From positions 2,418,001 through 2,482,000 of the forward strand of contig NZ_CP192511.1 of assembly GCF_050613185.1 (NCBI RefSeq): a stretch of DNA of 64,000 nucleotides. The letters run 5' to 3'. Shown in pieces: positions 41,990 to 52,379 of this stretch. The notes under the pieces were generated by a model. That model was given only the letters and a program-made list of their open reading frames with translations. It was not told where the DNA came from and made no database searches. Source of the stretch: Chelonobacter sp050613185 (GTDB lineage: Bacteria > Pseudomonadota > Gammaproteobacteria > Enterobacterales > Pasteurellaceae). Each line of letters opens with the position of its first letter. The first letter of the stretch is position 1. Both the position numbers and the translations under genes were made by a program.

Positions 41990-42344
41990 GATGATTCACG
42001 CCTCGTTATTACACATTACGGCTTGTCGGCAGGATACCGAAAAGGTGCTGTTTAAGAAGTCGGCGATTTTACTGACTAACCGGAAATTAATCTAGTGTTT
42101 TTACGCACGTTTCGCCACTGACCGCACTTTTTTTCTCGATCCGGATCGCAAAATTGAAAATAGCCAGATATAAACACTTGTGTTTGACCGCACTTTGGGG
42201 CTGGGCGCACTATCGAATAAAAAATCGCATTTAAAAATAAATTTCTTAAACTGACCACTTGGACTTGAAATTAACATCTTGATAACCATCTTTGTGATAT
42301 TATGGTGCTGTTTCCGTCCTTATTTTTGATAGGAGTATTTACTT
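41990..42344. other. 355-bp divergent intergenic region between rlmN and htpX
   Basis: No gene is seen. It holds two plus-strand ACCGCACTT uptake signals (42120-42128 and 42188-42196) flanking a 14-bp palindrome AAACACTTGTGTTT (42172-42185). Both divergent promoters must be here but I could not place them with confidence. No CpxR box was recognised although htpX is Cpx-controlled in E. coli. Confidence 0.5.
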
Positions 42345-43199
42345 ATGATGCGAATTATTCTGTTCTTGTTGACCAATATGGCAGTGTTGGTGGTTTTTAA
42401 TATTATTTTGACCCTGACCGGGATCCAATCACAAGATGCGGCAGGGCTGTTGATTTTAGCGGCGTTGTTCGGCTTTGGCGGCTCGCTGGTTTCGCTGTTG
42501 ATGTCGAAATCGATGGCAAAAAGAGCGGTCGGTGCGCAAGTGATCAGCCAACCGCGCAACGAACAAGAGCAATGGCTGCTGCACACCGTGCAAGCGCAAG
42601 CGCGCAAAGTCGGTTTGCCAATGCCGGAAGTGGCGATTTATCACTCTAGCGATGTCAATGCCTTTGCCACCGGCGCCAGCAAAAAGAACTCACTGGTTGC
42701 GGTCAGCACCGGTTTGTTAAACGGCATGACCCGCGATGAAGCCGAAGCGGTGTTGGCGCACGAAGTCAGCCACATTGCCAACGGCGATATGGTCACCATG
42801 ACCTTATTGCAAGGCGTGCTGAACACCTTTGTGATTTTTGTCTCGCGCATGATCGCCAAAGTGGTTGCCAGTAACCGCGACGGCGAAACCAGCAGCGGCA
42901 TGTATTTTATGGTGGCGATGGTGTTGGAAATCGTATTCGGCTTCCTCGCCAGCATTATTGCGATGTGGTTCTCGCGTTACCGCGAATTCCACGCCGACGC
43001 CGGTTCGGCGCAATTAGTCGGCAAACAAAAAATGATTGCGGCACTCAAACGTCTGCAAAGCTTACATGAGCCGCAACAACTGGAAGGCGAATTGGCGGCA
43101 TTTGCAATTAACGGCAAACGCGGCACCCCGTTAGCGGCGCTGTTTATGAGCCATCCGCCGTTGGAAAAACGGATTGAAGCGTTGCAAAAACTGAATTAA
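42345..43199 (+). CDS. htpX: Membrane zinc metalloprotease HtpX
   Basis: This 284-residue inner-membrane protease (family M48) degrades misfolded membrane proteins together with FtsH. Two N-terminal transmembrane helices (4-24 and 33-53) are followed by the zinc site HEVSH (139-143) and the distal zinc Glu in SRYREFHADAGSAQLVGK. Two more hydrophobic segments lie at about 155-175 and 190-212. The start MMRIILFLLTN aligns with E. coli HtpX; TAGGAG precedes it. An uptake signal and a family A repeat follow. Confidence 0.96.
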   Translation: MMRIILFLLTNMAVLVVFNIILTLTGIQSQDAAGLLILAALFGFGGSLVSLLMSKSMAKRAVGAQVISQPRNEQEQWLLHTVQAQARKVGLPMPEVAIYHSSDVNAFATGASKKNSLVAVSTGLLNGMTRDEAEAVLAHEVSHIANGDMVTMTLLQGVLNTFVIFVSRMIAKVVASNRDGETSSGMYFMVAMVLEIVFGFLASIIAMWFSRYREFHADAGSAQLVGKQKMIAALKRLQSLHEPQQLEGELAAFAINGKRGTPLAALFMSHPPLEKRIEALQKLN

Positions 43200-43230
43200 G
43201 ATAACCGCACTTTTGAGTTTATAAGGCAAC

Positions 43231-43338
43231 GTAGGGGCGGATTATATATCCGCCCGTTTACGAAGTAAGATATAAGCATTTAATCTACAATGGGAAAATG
43301 CAAAGTCTGGTTCGGGCAGATATATAATCCGCCCCTAC
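43231..43338. repeat. Family A miniature inverted-repeat element, copy 2
   Basis: A 108-bp unit has perfect 18-bp inverted ends GTAGGGGCGGATTATATA (43231-43248) and TATATAATCCGCCCCTAC (43321-43338). Within the left end GGGCGGAT pairs locally with ATCCGCCC. The interior is about 70% identical by eye to 17867-17973 and has AAGTCTGGT where that copy has the uptake signal AAGTGCGGT. Confidence 0.75.
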
Positions 43339-43459
43339 TTTCATCATAAAAATCAAGTTATTTACTCTTTGTCAGCAGTCTGAACTGAGGATTTCAGCTC
43401 TTTTGCTTTGTTTAATTCATTGGCTTCATTTCAATCCTTTTTTATTTACGGACCCCACA

Positions 43460-43996
43460 ATGCAACACGACTACAACGATCTGATTAACATCTTCAACAC
43501 TTGTTTTTATGCGGAATATAACACCAAATTAGAAAAAGGCGGTGACGAACCGATTTATCTGCCAGCCGACGAAAACCGCACTTATAACGTGATCCGCTTT
43601 GCGCATGGTTACTACAGCAGTGCCTTGCATGAAATCGCCCATTGGCTGGTTGCCGGGCGTTCCCGTTGGCATTTGGAGGATTTCGGCTACTGGTATGAAC
43701 CGGACGGCAGAACGGAACAACAACAACGTTTATTCGAGCAGGTGGAAGTGAAACCGCAAGCGATTGAGTGGATTCTCTCCACCGCCGCCAACAAACGTTT
43801 TTTCGCCAGTGCCGATAATCTCAACGGGCAAACCGGCGACACCCGACCGTTTAAAAGTGCGGTGTACGCCCAAGTCCGCCACTATGCCCAACACGGTTTG
43901 CCCAAACGCGCCGAAACCCTGCGCCAAGCCCTGTGCGAATTTTACGGCACGGACAATCGGATTGATTTGGCGCATTTTGATCCGTTGCAAATCTAA
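43460..43996 (+). CDS. epmC: Elongation factor P hydroxylase EpmC
   Basis: This 178-residue protein is homologous to E. coli YfcM/EpmC, which hydroxylates the beta-lysylated lysine of EF-P. The diagnostic motif ALHEIAHWLVAG contains the HExxH metal site, and YWYEPDGR and FKSAVYAQVRHYAQHGLPKRA are conserved. The ATG at 43460 gives the family length (E. coli 182); an upstream start at 43403 would add a hydrophobic stretch with no homology. The partners epmA/epmB/efp are not in the window. Confidence 0.92.
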   Translation: MQHDYNDLINIFNTCFYAEYNTKLEKGGDEPIYLPADENRTYNVIRFAHGYYSSALHEIAHWLVAGRSRWHLEDFGYWYEPDGRTEQQQRLFEQVEVKPQAIEWILSTAANKRFFASADNLNGQTGDTRPFKSAVYAQVRHYAQHGLPKRAETLRQALCEFYGTDNRIDLAHFDPLQI

Positions 43997-44171
43997 GCTT
44001 ATGATATTTGCGATAAATCAGAATTCGCGGTTGCTTTGATATCACTCGGCATTATCCCTTTAAAAATATGGTGTATTCTTTTCATAGCAACACAAAACCG
44101 TATATTTTCAGACGATTAGTATTGATTGGAATATATTTAGTCAAAAAAATAAAAACAGACTTTCGCTAATT

Positions 44172-44205
44172 TGCCGTCAACTCAATAGGATTGACGGCAT
44201 TTCTT
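44172..44205 (+). terminator. Terminator-like hairpin upstream of autotransporter 1
   Basis: TGCCGTCAA (44172-44180) pairs with TTGACGGCA (44191-44199), followed by TTTCTTC. It lies 175 bp after the epmC stop and 45 bp before the autotransporter ATG. It may end epmC transcription, be an attenuator in the autotransporter leader, or end an unannotated short RNA. TATAAT at 44208-44213 just after it may be a -10. Confidence 0.55.
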
Positions 44206-44249
44206 CATATAATGCAGCTCCCATTCCTTGCTACCTTGCCGGAGCATTT

Positions 44250-47200
44250 ATGTTATTTAAACCCAATAAACTTGCCGTACTGATCACCACCGCACTTTTT
44301 AGTTATCCTGCGCTCAGTTCAATTGTCCGCGATGATATTTCCTATCAAATTTTTCGCGATTTTGCCGAAAATAAAGGACGGTTTCTGCCGGGAGCAACCA
44401 ATATCCCGATTAATACCCTAAACGGCACCCGACTGGGCGTTCTCAATCAAGCGCCGATGATTGATTTCAGCAGTGCCGATCGCTACGGCGTATCAACCTT
44501 GGTTGCCGCACAATACCTTGCCGGGGTCAAACATAACGGCGGTTACCAAAACGTCACCTTCGGCGGATCAGGCAATAATCCCGATTATTTACGCCAAAAC
44601 TATCAATTAGTCGACCGTAATAACCATTGGGGAAAGGATCTGCATATTCCGCGCCTGCAAAAATACGTTACCGACGTTGCTCCAGCTGAAATCACCGGTG
44701 CCGGTATGGATAGAAACGTCTATACAAACCGGCAGCGCTTCCCGATTTTTTACCGTATGGGCAGTGGTAGCCAGCAAGTGAGAGATAAAAATGGAAAAAA
44801 CCGTTGGATTAGCGGCGCTTATAACTTTGTTACCGGCGGCACAGTACGCGCTCCCGTTTTTTCCGATCACTCTTTTTATAATGAAAACGGCGATCTTTAT
44901 GATCCCCAAAATGACATACTCGCCATGCAAAGCCAGCCCGGCGACAGCGGCTCTCCCCTGTTTGGCTGGGACAGTTCGCTGAACCAATGGGTGTTGGTCG
45001 GCGTTATGCACGGCATTGCCGGCACAACCAGCAACTGGTGGGTTGTGGTTGACAAACCGTTTGCCGAAGCGCGTTACCAAGATGATCGCGATCCTCATAT
45101 TGAAAATACCGCCGATTTGGTTTGGCGGCGTAAATCGCCAGGCAAACACGACAACAAAAGCGAGCTGAAACAAATTGACGGTAAACACTGGATGGTGCAC
45201 CTCGCCGATTCAAACACTACGCTATCAGCTAATCAATCACTGAATAGCGGTAAAAATGTAACGTTGCGCGGCAGTGGTAGCATTGTTCTGCAAGACGATA
45301 TTAATCAAGGCGCAGGCGGTTTAACATTTCAAGGCAATTACACGGTAACGCCGGAAAACCAACAAATTTGGCGCGGCGCCGGCTTAATCGTGGAAAAAGA
45401 CAAACGGGTGACTTGGCAAGTCAATGGTATTGCCAATGATTTTCTGCACAAGATCGGCGAAGGGACTCTCCTTGTCAATGCCAAAGGTAAAAATCCCGGC
45501 AGCCTGAGCGTGGGCGATGGCACGGTGATTTTACAACAGCAAGCGGATCAAAACGGTGCAGTGCAAGCCTTCGAAAAAATCCAAATTGTCAGCGGCAGAC
45601 CGACCGTCGTATTAAGTGACAGCCGACAAGTCCAAGCCGATAACATCTATTTCGGTTTCCGCGGCGGGCGGCTGGATCTCAATGGTAATGACATCACTTT
45701 CAGCCGTATCCGCAATGTGGATAACGGCGCGCGGATCACCAATTCCCATTCGGATAAAACCGCAAATATCGTTGTGAAAGGTGGCGGCGATCCGACAATC
45801 TATCGTTGGCTGGCGACGAAAAGCGGCACGCCCGGCACCCTGTATGAATACACTAATATTTATAATCGCAATATGGTGGAATATTTTAAGCTTACTGCAA
45901 AAAATTATGGTTTTTTCCCGACGGATCAAAGCAACGGTAACGGTTGGGAATATCTCGGTACGGATAAAAATGCCGCGATTGAGCATATTCTCCAAGGTGC
46001 AAATCGTGCCGTCTTTTTGGGCGTGTTAGGCGAAAACGAAAGTAGCAGATATAACGGTAAATTGAATTTTACTTACCGTTCGCCAATCGAAACGGGGATT
46101 TACACCTTGGCTGGCGGTAGTAACCTGAACGGAGAAATAAAAGTCGAAAAAGGGACTTTACTTCTTTCCGGTCGCCCGACCCCGCACGCCGGCAATGTCA
46201 CCATCGCGGACGACTGGATCTCAACCCAGTTTAAGGCGAAAACCTTTAAATCGGCTGCCGGCGCCACCCTGCAATTAGGCAATTATGCGGATTTACAAGG
46301 CAATATTGCGGCTGACGCCAATAGCCAAGTAAGTTTAGGTTACAGCAAAGCCAATGACGGTTGGAACAATAGCTGGCAATGTAGCTTGAATGACGGCAAC
46401 GGTCATGTCAGTTGCCGGCAGAATCCTCTGAGTGCGGAACATTATGCGGTACTGCCGACCGCCCGTATAAACGGCAACATCACCCTCGGTGAAAATGCCA
46501 AACTGAATATCGGCAAAGCACAATTGCGCGGTACGATTCAAGCCGCGCCGACCAGCCATACGCTATTGCAACACGATGCCAACTGGGTGCTGAGCGATAG
46601 CAGTCGTTTAGGCAATTTAACTGCGGTCGCCGGTTCGGTTGTACAGCTCAATGGCGATACCGACCATGATCGTTTTCATACGCTCACCATTGACGGCAAT
46701 TTAAACGGACAAGGACTGTTTAAATTTAGTGCCAATCTTGCCACCGGAAAAAGCGATCGTCTGATCGTCAATGGGCTTGCCACCGGCGATTATTGGTTGA
46801 GCTTAGATCTCAGCGGTCAAAAAAATGCCGTCGCCCGTCCGGGATTTTTACCGTTACTCACCTTGACCAATGCCAACCAAGATTGGAATGCAATAAACAT
46901 TGCCTTGCCAAACCGCTATTTGGATATCGGTGCATACCGTTATATTTTAACCCGCAAAAATAATAGCTTTGCCTTATATAACGCCTTGCTGCCCGCAACT
47001 GCCGTCAGCGCCGATAACGATAGCGCAAATCCCGACGTTGCAAACTTCAGCCAAACATCGGATAAGGCAACGCCGGCGATACCCTCGGCTTATGACGATT
47101 CGCCTGAAAACCCCGATAATGCGGCAAGCAAGCCAACTCGCTACCGTCGTGCTGCCAAGATTTTAAACAGTGCCGATGGCAATATGTCGGCTGGCGCACT

Positions 47201-48089
47201 GTTTCAGCCGTCATGGATAAGCCGTGCCGCCAATACCGCACTTTCCAATTATGCGGCAGGCGTGAATCAATTAACCAAACAACAAAGCCAATTAAACCAA
47301 TATCTACAACGTCTGAATGAGAAAAATAGCGGGCTATGGCTCAATCTGGATCGTGAAACCATGCGTTATAGCAGTGATAGCTACCGCACTTACAAACAAC
47401 AACTCGCGACGCAACAACTCGGTGTCGACACCGCCAAGGCATTTGACGGCGGTTACTGGCTAGCCGGCATTGCATTCACTCACAGCCGAGCCAATAATTC
47501 ATTTGCGGAGAATCAAAATGGGAACGGGGTCAGCCATAGTTTGAGTTGGTACAATAAAATGGTATTCGATAACCGGTTTTACCTTAGCGCTGTACTCAAC
47601 TATCATTATTTAACCAGTAAACCGGGTAAAAATAAAATGAAACAGCACGCCGCCAGCGCCTCCGTTGCGCTTGGTCAACGCCGGCAGCTAGGTTCGATTG
47701 GTATCACCCCTTCCGCCGATGTGACCTACTATCATCTTGGAGCGACGAGCTACCGACATGAAGATATTGCGCTGCATAATAACGCGCTGAATTTCTGGCA
47801 ACTCCGCGGCGGGATTCGTCTGGATAAAACCGTCGCCCTTTCCTCAAGCAGCGAGTTAACACTTTATACTGCCGTCAATTATGTCCGAAATTCACACAAC
47901 CATCAGACGTTGACTGCCGATGGACGGGCTTTCAAGCTCGCGCTTTTCAAACATCGGATGGAAAGCGAATTGGGCGCAATTTTCGGTTTGGGCAAACATT
48001 TCAATATCATCCTCAAAGGCGGTTATAATCATGGCGATGTCATTCGCTCACAATTTAACGGCGGAGTGGAATTGAAGTATGTTTGGTAA
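44250..48089 (+). CDS. IgA1-protease-like serine protease autotransporter (peptidase S6), intact
   Basis: This 1279-residue type Va secreted protein has a signal peptide (about 1-24, LAVLITTALFSYPALSS), an S6 protease domain, a long beta-helical passenger (~320-930) and a 12-strand translocator barrel in the last ~260 residues, ending in aromatic Trp. The predicted triad is His95 (VKHNGGY), Asp130 (KDLHIPRL) and Ser233 (GDSGSPLFGWD); NNPDYLRQNY and PRLQKYVTDVAP are also S6 features. A disordered linker (~910-970) contains the basic stretch RYRRAAK. It is shorter than classical IgA1 proteases (over 1500), so the substrate may differ. It is paralogous to the next gene over almost its whole length. 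Confidence 0.92.
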   Translation: MLFKPNKLAVLITTALFSYPALSSIVRDDISYQIFRDFAENKGRFLPGATNIPINTLNGTRLGVLNQAPMIDFSSADRYGVSTLVAAQYLAGVKHNGGYQNVTFGGSGNNPDYLRQNYQLVDRNNHWGKDLHIPRLQKYVTDVAPAEITGAGMDRNVYTNRQRFPIFYRMGSGSQQVRDKNGKNRWISGAYNFVTGGTVRAPVFSDHSFYNENGDLYDPQNDILAMQSQPGDSGSPLFGWDSSLNQWVLVGVMHGIAGTTSNWWVVVDKPFAEARYQDDRDPHIENTADLVWRRKSPGKHDNKSELKQIDGKHWMVHLADSNTTLSANQSLNSGKNVTLRGSGSIVLQDDINQGAGGLTFQGNYTVTPENQQIWRGAGLIVEKDKRVTWQVNGIANDFLHKIGEGTLLVNAKGKNPGSLSVGDGTVILQQQADQNGAVQAFEKIQIVSGRPTVVLSDSRQVQADNIYFGFRGGRLDLNGNDITFSRIRNVDNGARITNSHSDKTANIVVKGGGDPTIYRWLATKSGTPGTLYEYTNIYNRNMVEYFKLTAKNYGFFPTDQSNGNGWEYLGTDKNAAIEHILQGANRAVFLGVLGENESSRYNGKLNFTYRSPIETGIYTLAGGSNLNGEIKVEKGTLLLSGRPTPHAGNVTIADDWISTQFKAKTFKSAAGATLQLGNYADLQGNIAADANSQVSLGYSKANDGWNNSWQCSLNDGNGHVSCRQNPLSAEHYAVLPTARINGNITLGENAKLNIGKAQLRGTIQAAPTSHTLLQHDANWVLSDSSRLGNLTAVAGSVVQLNGDTDHDRFHTLTIDGNLNGQGLFKFSANLATGKSDRLIVNGLATGDYWLSLDLSGQKNAVARPGFLPLLTLTNANQDWNAINIALPNRYLDIGAYRYILTRKNNSFALYNALLPATAVSADNDSANPDVANFSQTSDKATPAIPSAYDDSPENPDNAASKPTRYRRAAKILNSADGNMSAGALFQPSWISRAANTALSNYAAGVNQLTKQQSQLNQYLQRLNEKNSGLWLNLDRETMRYSSDSYRTYKQQLATQQLGVDTAKAFDGGYWLAGIAFTHSRANNSFAENQNGNGVSHSLSWYNKMVFDNRFYLSAVLNYHYLTSKPGKNKMKQHAASASVALGQRRQLGSIGITPSADVTYYHLGATSYRHEDIALHNNALNFWQLRGGIRLDKTVALSSSSELTLYTAVNYVRNSHNHQTLTADGRAFKLALFKHRMESELGAIFGLGKHFNIILKGGYNHGDVIRSQFNGGVELKYVW

Positions 48090-48173
48090 GGTTGTTTGTG
48101 CCTTACGAAATGTAAATATGATTTAAAAACAGACAACAATACAAAAAATCGTGTTATATTTACGCAATTTCTG

Positions 48174-48208
48174 AACGTGGTACTTCTTTGTAGAATTACC
48201 ACGTTTTT
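48174..48208 (+). terminator. Rho-independent terminator between the two autotransporters
   Basis: AACGTGGTA (48174-48182) pairs with TACCACGTT (48197-48205), followed by TTT. It implies that the two autotransporter genes are transcribed separately. Confidence 0.82.
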
Positions 48209-48291
48209 CTATCGGAAAAATGTAACGCTCAGTCGCAACCTTGTGACTCGAAACGGAATTCCATTATATTTTTTAACTATAGGTTTCTTGA

Positions 48292-51200
48292 ATGTCATTT
48301 AAACTCACCCCGATTTCGGCTTCGATTATTGCTTTTTTTACATGCACTGCGCCTTATGCGGCTGTCGTTCGTACCGATATTCCTTACCAGACTTATCGTG
48401 ATTTCGGCGAAAATAAAGGGCAATTTACGCCTGGCGCACTCAATTTGCCTATTTTCGATAACGACGGCAAAGTGGTTGGTACGCTGAATAATGCCCCCAT
48501 GGCAGATTTTAGTTCGGCAAGTACCAATGGCGTCGGAACCTTGGTTGCTCCGCAATATTCAGGCAGTGTCAAACACAATACCGGTTATACCAGTTTACAA
48601 TTTGGCGGTACGGGCAATAATCCGGATTATTTACGCCATACCTATCTTATGGTGGATCGCAACAATACGGAAAATAATTTTGACTATCATGCCCCGCGTT
48701 TGCATAAATACGTGACTGAAGTCGCTCCCGCAAACCTCCTTGGTTTAAATTATATTGGATACACCGATAAAAACCGCTTTACCGCGTTATACCGTACGGG
48801 CAGCGGCACGCAATATCTACGCGATCCCGAATGGAATGTTACGTTTCTTTCAGCTCCGTATAATTATTTGATTGGCGGCACCGTCACGCCCCTCTACCGT
48901 TTAGGTAATGCCGATACGGTTTGGGCGGATAACGGCGGATTGTATGACAATACCGATTACAGTCCGCTAACGAGCTATGCCGGCGCCGGTGATAGCGGCT
49001 CTCCGCTTTATGCTTGGGATACGCAAACCAAACAATGGATCTTGGTCGGTTTTCAAATCGGCGGCATGGCTAACAATGCCACCCCTGACAATAAATTTTC
49101 TGCCTGGGCTGCTTACCTACCGAATTTTAACCAAGCCCGCTACAACGAAGACACGGATCCCGCGGTGGAAAATAACGCCGATCTGACTTGGACAAAAAAT
49201 GCCGATAATAAAACCGCACTTTTTGCCCAAACCGATAAAAATTGGACATCGCACATCAAAGATGAAACCTTAAGCGACGCCTATAGCGGCGGTTACAACC
49301 ACGCCATGAACGCCGGTAAAAATATTAACCTGAACGGCAGCGGCGCCACCATTACTTTAAAAGACAGCATTAACCAAGGTGCCGGCGGATTGACCTTTAA
49401 TAATAATTACACTGTGCAGCCTGAAAGCCACCAGACTTGGCAAGGCGCCGGTTTAATTATCGCCAAAGACAAAACCGTTACATGGAAAGTCAACGGAGTT
49501 GAAAATGATTTTTTACATAAAATCGGTGAAGGCACGCTAAAAATTGAAGCCAAAGGCAAAAACTCAGGCAGTTTGAGTGCGGGTGACGGCACCATAATTT
49601 TAGCCCAACAAGCGGACGAGAGCGGTGCGGTACAAGCCTTTGACAAAGTGCGGTTGGCAAGCGGTCGTCCGACCGTGGTTTTGACTGACGGCAAGCAAGT
49701 CAACCCTGACAATATCTATTTCGGCTACCGCGGCGGACGCTTGGATGTCAACGGCAATGATCTCACCTTCGAACGCATTCATAACGTCGATAACGGTGCG
49801 CAGATCGTGAATCATAATGCGGAAAAAGCGGCTACTATTCATGTGGTCGGCGATACCGATTATACTATTTATAATTGGAGCGCCCCATATCGAGGAATTG
49901 TCGGTACTATTTATCAATATCCACAACGTAATGGCACTATTCAATATTTTCGCTTAAAAACGCCGACTTATTGGTACTTTCCGAATGCAGCCAGTAACGA
50001 TCGTTGGGAATATTTAGGCACCGATAAAGACCACGCTATCCGTGTTTATTTGGAAGCCAAAAATAAAGCCATGTACCAAGGGATGTTGGGTGAAACCGAC
50101 GAGACAAAACCCAATGGTACCCTCAATTTCAGCTATACGGCGCCAACCGCTTCATCCATTTATACCTTATCCGGCGGCAGTAACTTAAACGGCGAAATCA
50201 AAGTCGATAACGGCACGCTATTGCTCTCCGGTTACCCAACGCCCCACGCCGGCAATGTTGTGATTGACGATGATTGGGTCAGCCGACACTTTAAAGCCAC
50301 CACTTTTACCGCTACACAAGGCGCGACACTACAACTGGGCAACTATGCCAATCTGGAGGGCGATATCAAGGCGGAAGCTAATAGCCGTGTCAGTTTAGGC
50401 TATAGCAAAGGGGAAAAAGGCTGGGATAACAGCTGGCAGTGTATTCGCAGTGACGCTAACGGCGCGGTCAGTTGTAATCAAAATCCACTAAGCGAGGCAC
50501 TGTATAATGCTTTGCCTTACGCACAAGTAACAGGCAATATTACCCTTGCCGCTCAAGCAACTTTAAATTTAGGCAAAACGAATTATCAAGGCAATATTCA
50601 GGGGGCAAGCGATAGTTCAGTGGTCTTGCAAAAAGACGCCGCTTGGACACTGCACGGCGATAGCACGCTTGGCAATCTCAGCGCGGTCAACGGCGCCGTG
50701 GTAAAACTGAACGGCGACATACCTAGCGGCAATTTTAACACCTTAACCATTAATGGCAATTTAACTGGCGACGGGCGCTTTGAATTAAACAGCACCTTTG
50801 CCGATATGCAAAGCGATAAGGTGATTGTCAATGGTTTGGCTAGCGGCAACTATGTGTTAGCCCTACAAGACAGTGGCAAGGCGCCACTCGAACCTGCCAT
50901 TGCTCACCTTGAATAATACCGCGCAAGATTGGCGCAAAGTACATGCAAGCTTACTCAATGGACACCTTGATCTCGGCGCATTCCGTTATCAATTAAAACA
51001 GCGTGATAATAGTTTTGTGCTCTATAACGCCTTAATCCCGGAACTTATTGCACAAGAAAAAGCCGCAGCCGACGCCGCTGAACAAGCCCGCCTTGCTGCG
51101 GAAGCTCAAGCTGCTGCCGACGCCGCAGAGCAAGCGCGCCTTGCCGCCGAAGCCAAAGCCGCTGCCGACGCCGCAGAGCAAGCGCGCCTTGCTGCGGAAG

Positions 51201-52288
51201 CCAAAGCCGCTGCCGACGCCGCAGAACAAGCGCGCCTTGCTGCGGAAGCCAAAGCCGCTGCCGACGCCGCAGAGCAAGCCCGTCTTGCTGCGGAAGCTCA
51301 AGCTGCTGCCGACGCCGCAGAGCAAGCGCGCCTTGCTGCGGAAGCTCAAGCCGCTGCCGACGCCGCTACCGAAACACAGGCACAGCCAGAAACAAAACAA
51401 AATGATTGGATTAGCCAAAATGCCAATACCGCACTTTCCTCCCAAGCGGCGAGCATTAATCTCTTGACCAAGCAACAAAATTTGTTAAGCCAGTATATTT
51501 CTCGCCTAAATGTCGAAAATAGCGGGCTTTGGGCGAATATTGATCGCGAAGGTATGCGCTACACCGGTGATGATTACCGCACTTATAAGCAAGAACTTTA
51601 CAGCCAACAGCTCGGTGCTGACAAAGCAACCGCTTTCGATGGCGGCAACTGGCTATTTGGCGCGGCATTTACCCATAGCAAGGGGCAAAATACGTTCTCG
51701 GAAAACCAAAACGGCAAAAGCACAAACCATGCGTTCAGCTTATATAATAAAGTGATCTTCGATAACCAAGCCTACTTAAGTGCGGTACTGAGTTATAACC
51801 ACTTGAAAACCACGCTGAACCGTTCGGAATTAGCCTTGAAACAAAATGCTTGGATTGCCTCATTCGGTTTAGGTAAACGTTGGGAATTCGGCAGTATCGG
51901 TGTTCAACCATCGCTTGAAATCAGTTACTACCGCTTAAATGGTGTTGACTACTCGCTGAATCAAACGCCAATTCACGGCAAAGCCCTTGATTTCTGGCAA
52001 ACACGCAGTGGCATTATGTTGGATAAAACCTTTGGCTTTGAACAAGGCAACGGCGTGAAACTCTATACCGCACTTTATTATGTGGCAAATATAAATAATA
52101 AGGCGGAACTCTATGCCGATGGCAACGCCCTACGTGCCGATTTATTCAAAAACCGTATGGAAAGCGAATTGGGGGCAATTTTCGGTTTGGGCAGACATGT
52201 CAATATCACCCTCAAAGGCGGCTACGGCCACGGTGATGTGATTAAATCACAATTTAATGGTGGAGTGGAATTGAAATATAGTTGGTAG
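48292..52288 (+). pseudogene. IgA1-protease-like serine protease autotransporter, second paralogue, frameshifted before the barrel
   Basis: The first frame (48292-50916) encodes signal peptide, S6 protease and beta-helix. The predicted triad is His95 (VKHNTGY), Asp131 (NFDYHAPRL) and Ser235 (GAGDSGSPLYAWD). The second frame (from about 50873 to 52288) encodes the linker and complete barrel ending KYSW. The total span is one base more than a multiple of three, and the paralogue reads through (SG...VARPGFLPLLTL against DSGK and VARRHSNLPLLTL), so a single extra base near 50866-50898 breaks the gene. As sequenced the product would lack the translocator and stay periplasmic. A sequencing error or an on/off state cannot be excluded, as both halves otherwise look intact. 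The corrected length is 1331 residues. Confidence 0.82.
51062..51367 (+). repeat. Six tandem 48-bp repeats encoding AAADAAEQARLAAEA(Q/K)
   Basis: Units start at 51062, 51110, 51158, 51206, 51254 and 51302, with a partial seventh at 51350. Each encodes the 16-residue unit AAADAAEQARLAAEAQ or the K-ending variant. The alternation of GAG/GAA and Q/K endings shows mild divergence between units. The array is the linker between passenger and barrel of autotransporter 2, a TolA-like alpha-helical spacer; the paralogue lacks it. Confidence 0.95.
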
Positions 52289-52328
52289 TTTATTGAGATT
52301 GAACAAAATATTGAGGTTTCCCTTCAAT

Positions 52329-52355
52329 TTCCCTCCCTCCGCCAGCGGAGGGAGG
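52329..52355. repeat. Dispersed palindromic repeat, family B, core only
   Basis: TTTCCCTCCCTCCGCCAGCG followed by GAGGGAGG is the palindromic core of the family seen at 2628, 15756 and 61672. It lies between the convergent autotransporter 2 and serS and could double as a terminator stem. Confidence 0.55.
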
Positions 52356-52379
52356 CTTATTCCTGAAAAGTGCGGTCTG

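Noticed and set aside
51062..51367. Regular 48-bp repeat array as a CRISPR
   Set aside because: Units are contiguous with no spacers, lie in frame within an autotransporter linker, and no cas genes are present.
50873..52288. Second autotransporter half as an independent gene with GTG start
   Set aside because: It has no signal peptide or ribosome site, and the paralogue shows it is the continuation of the upstream frame after a one-base shift.
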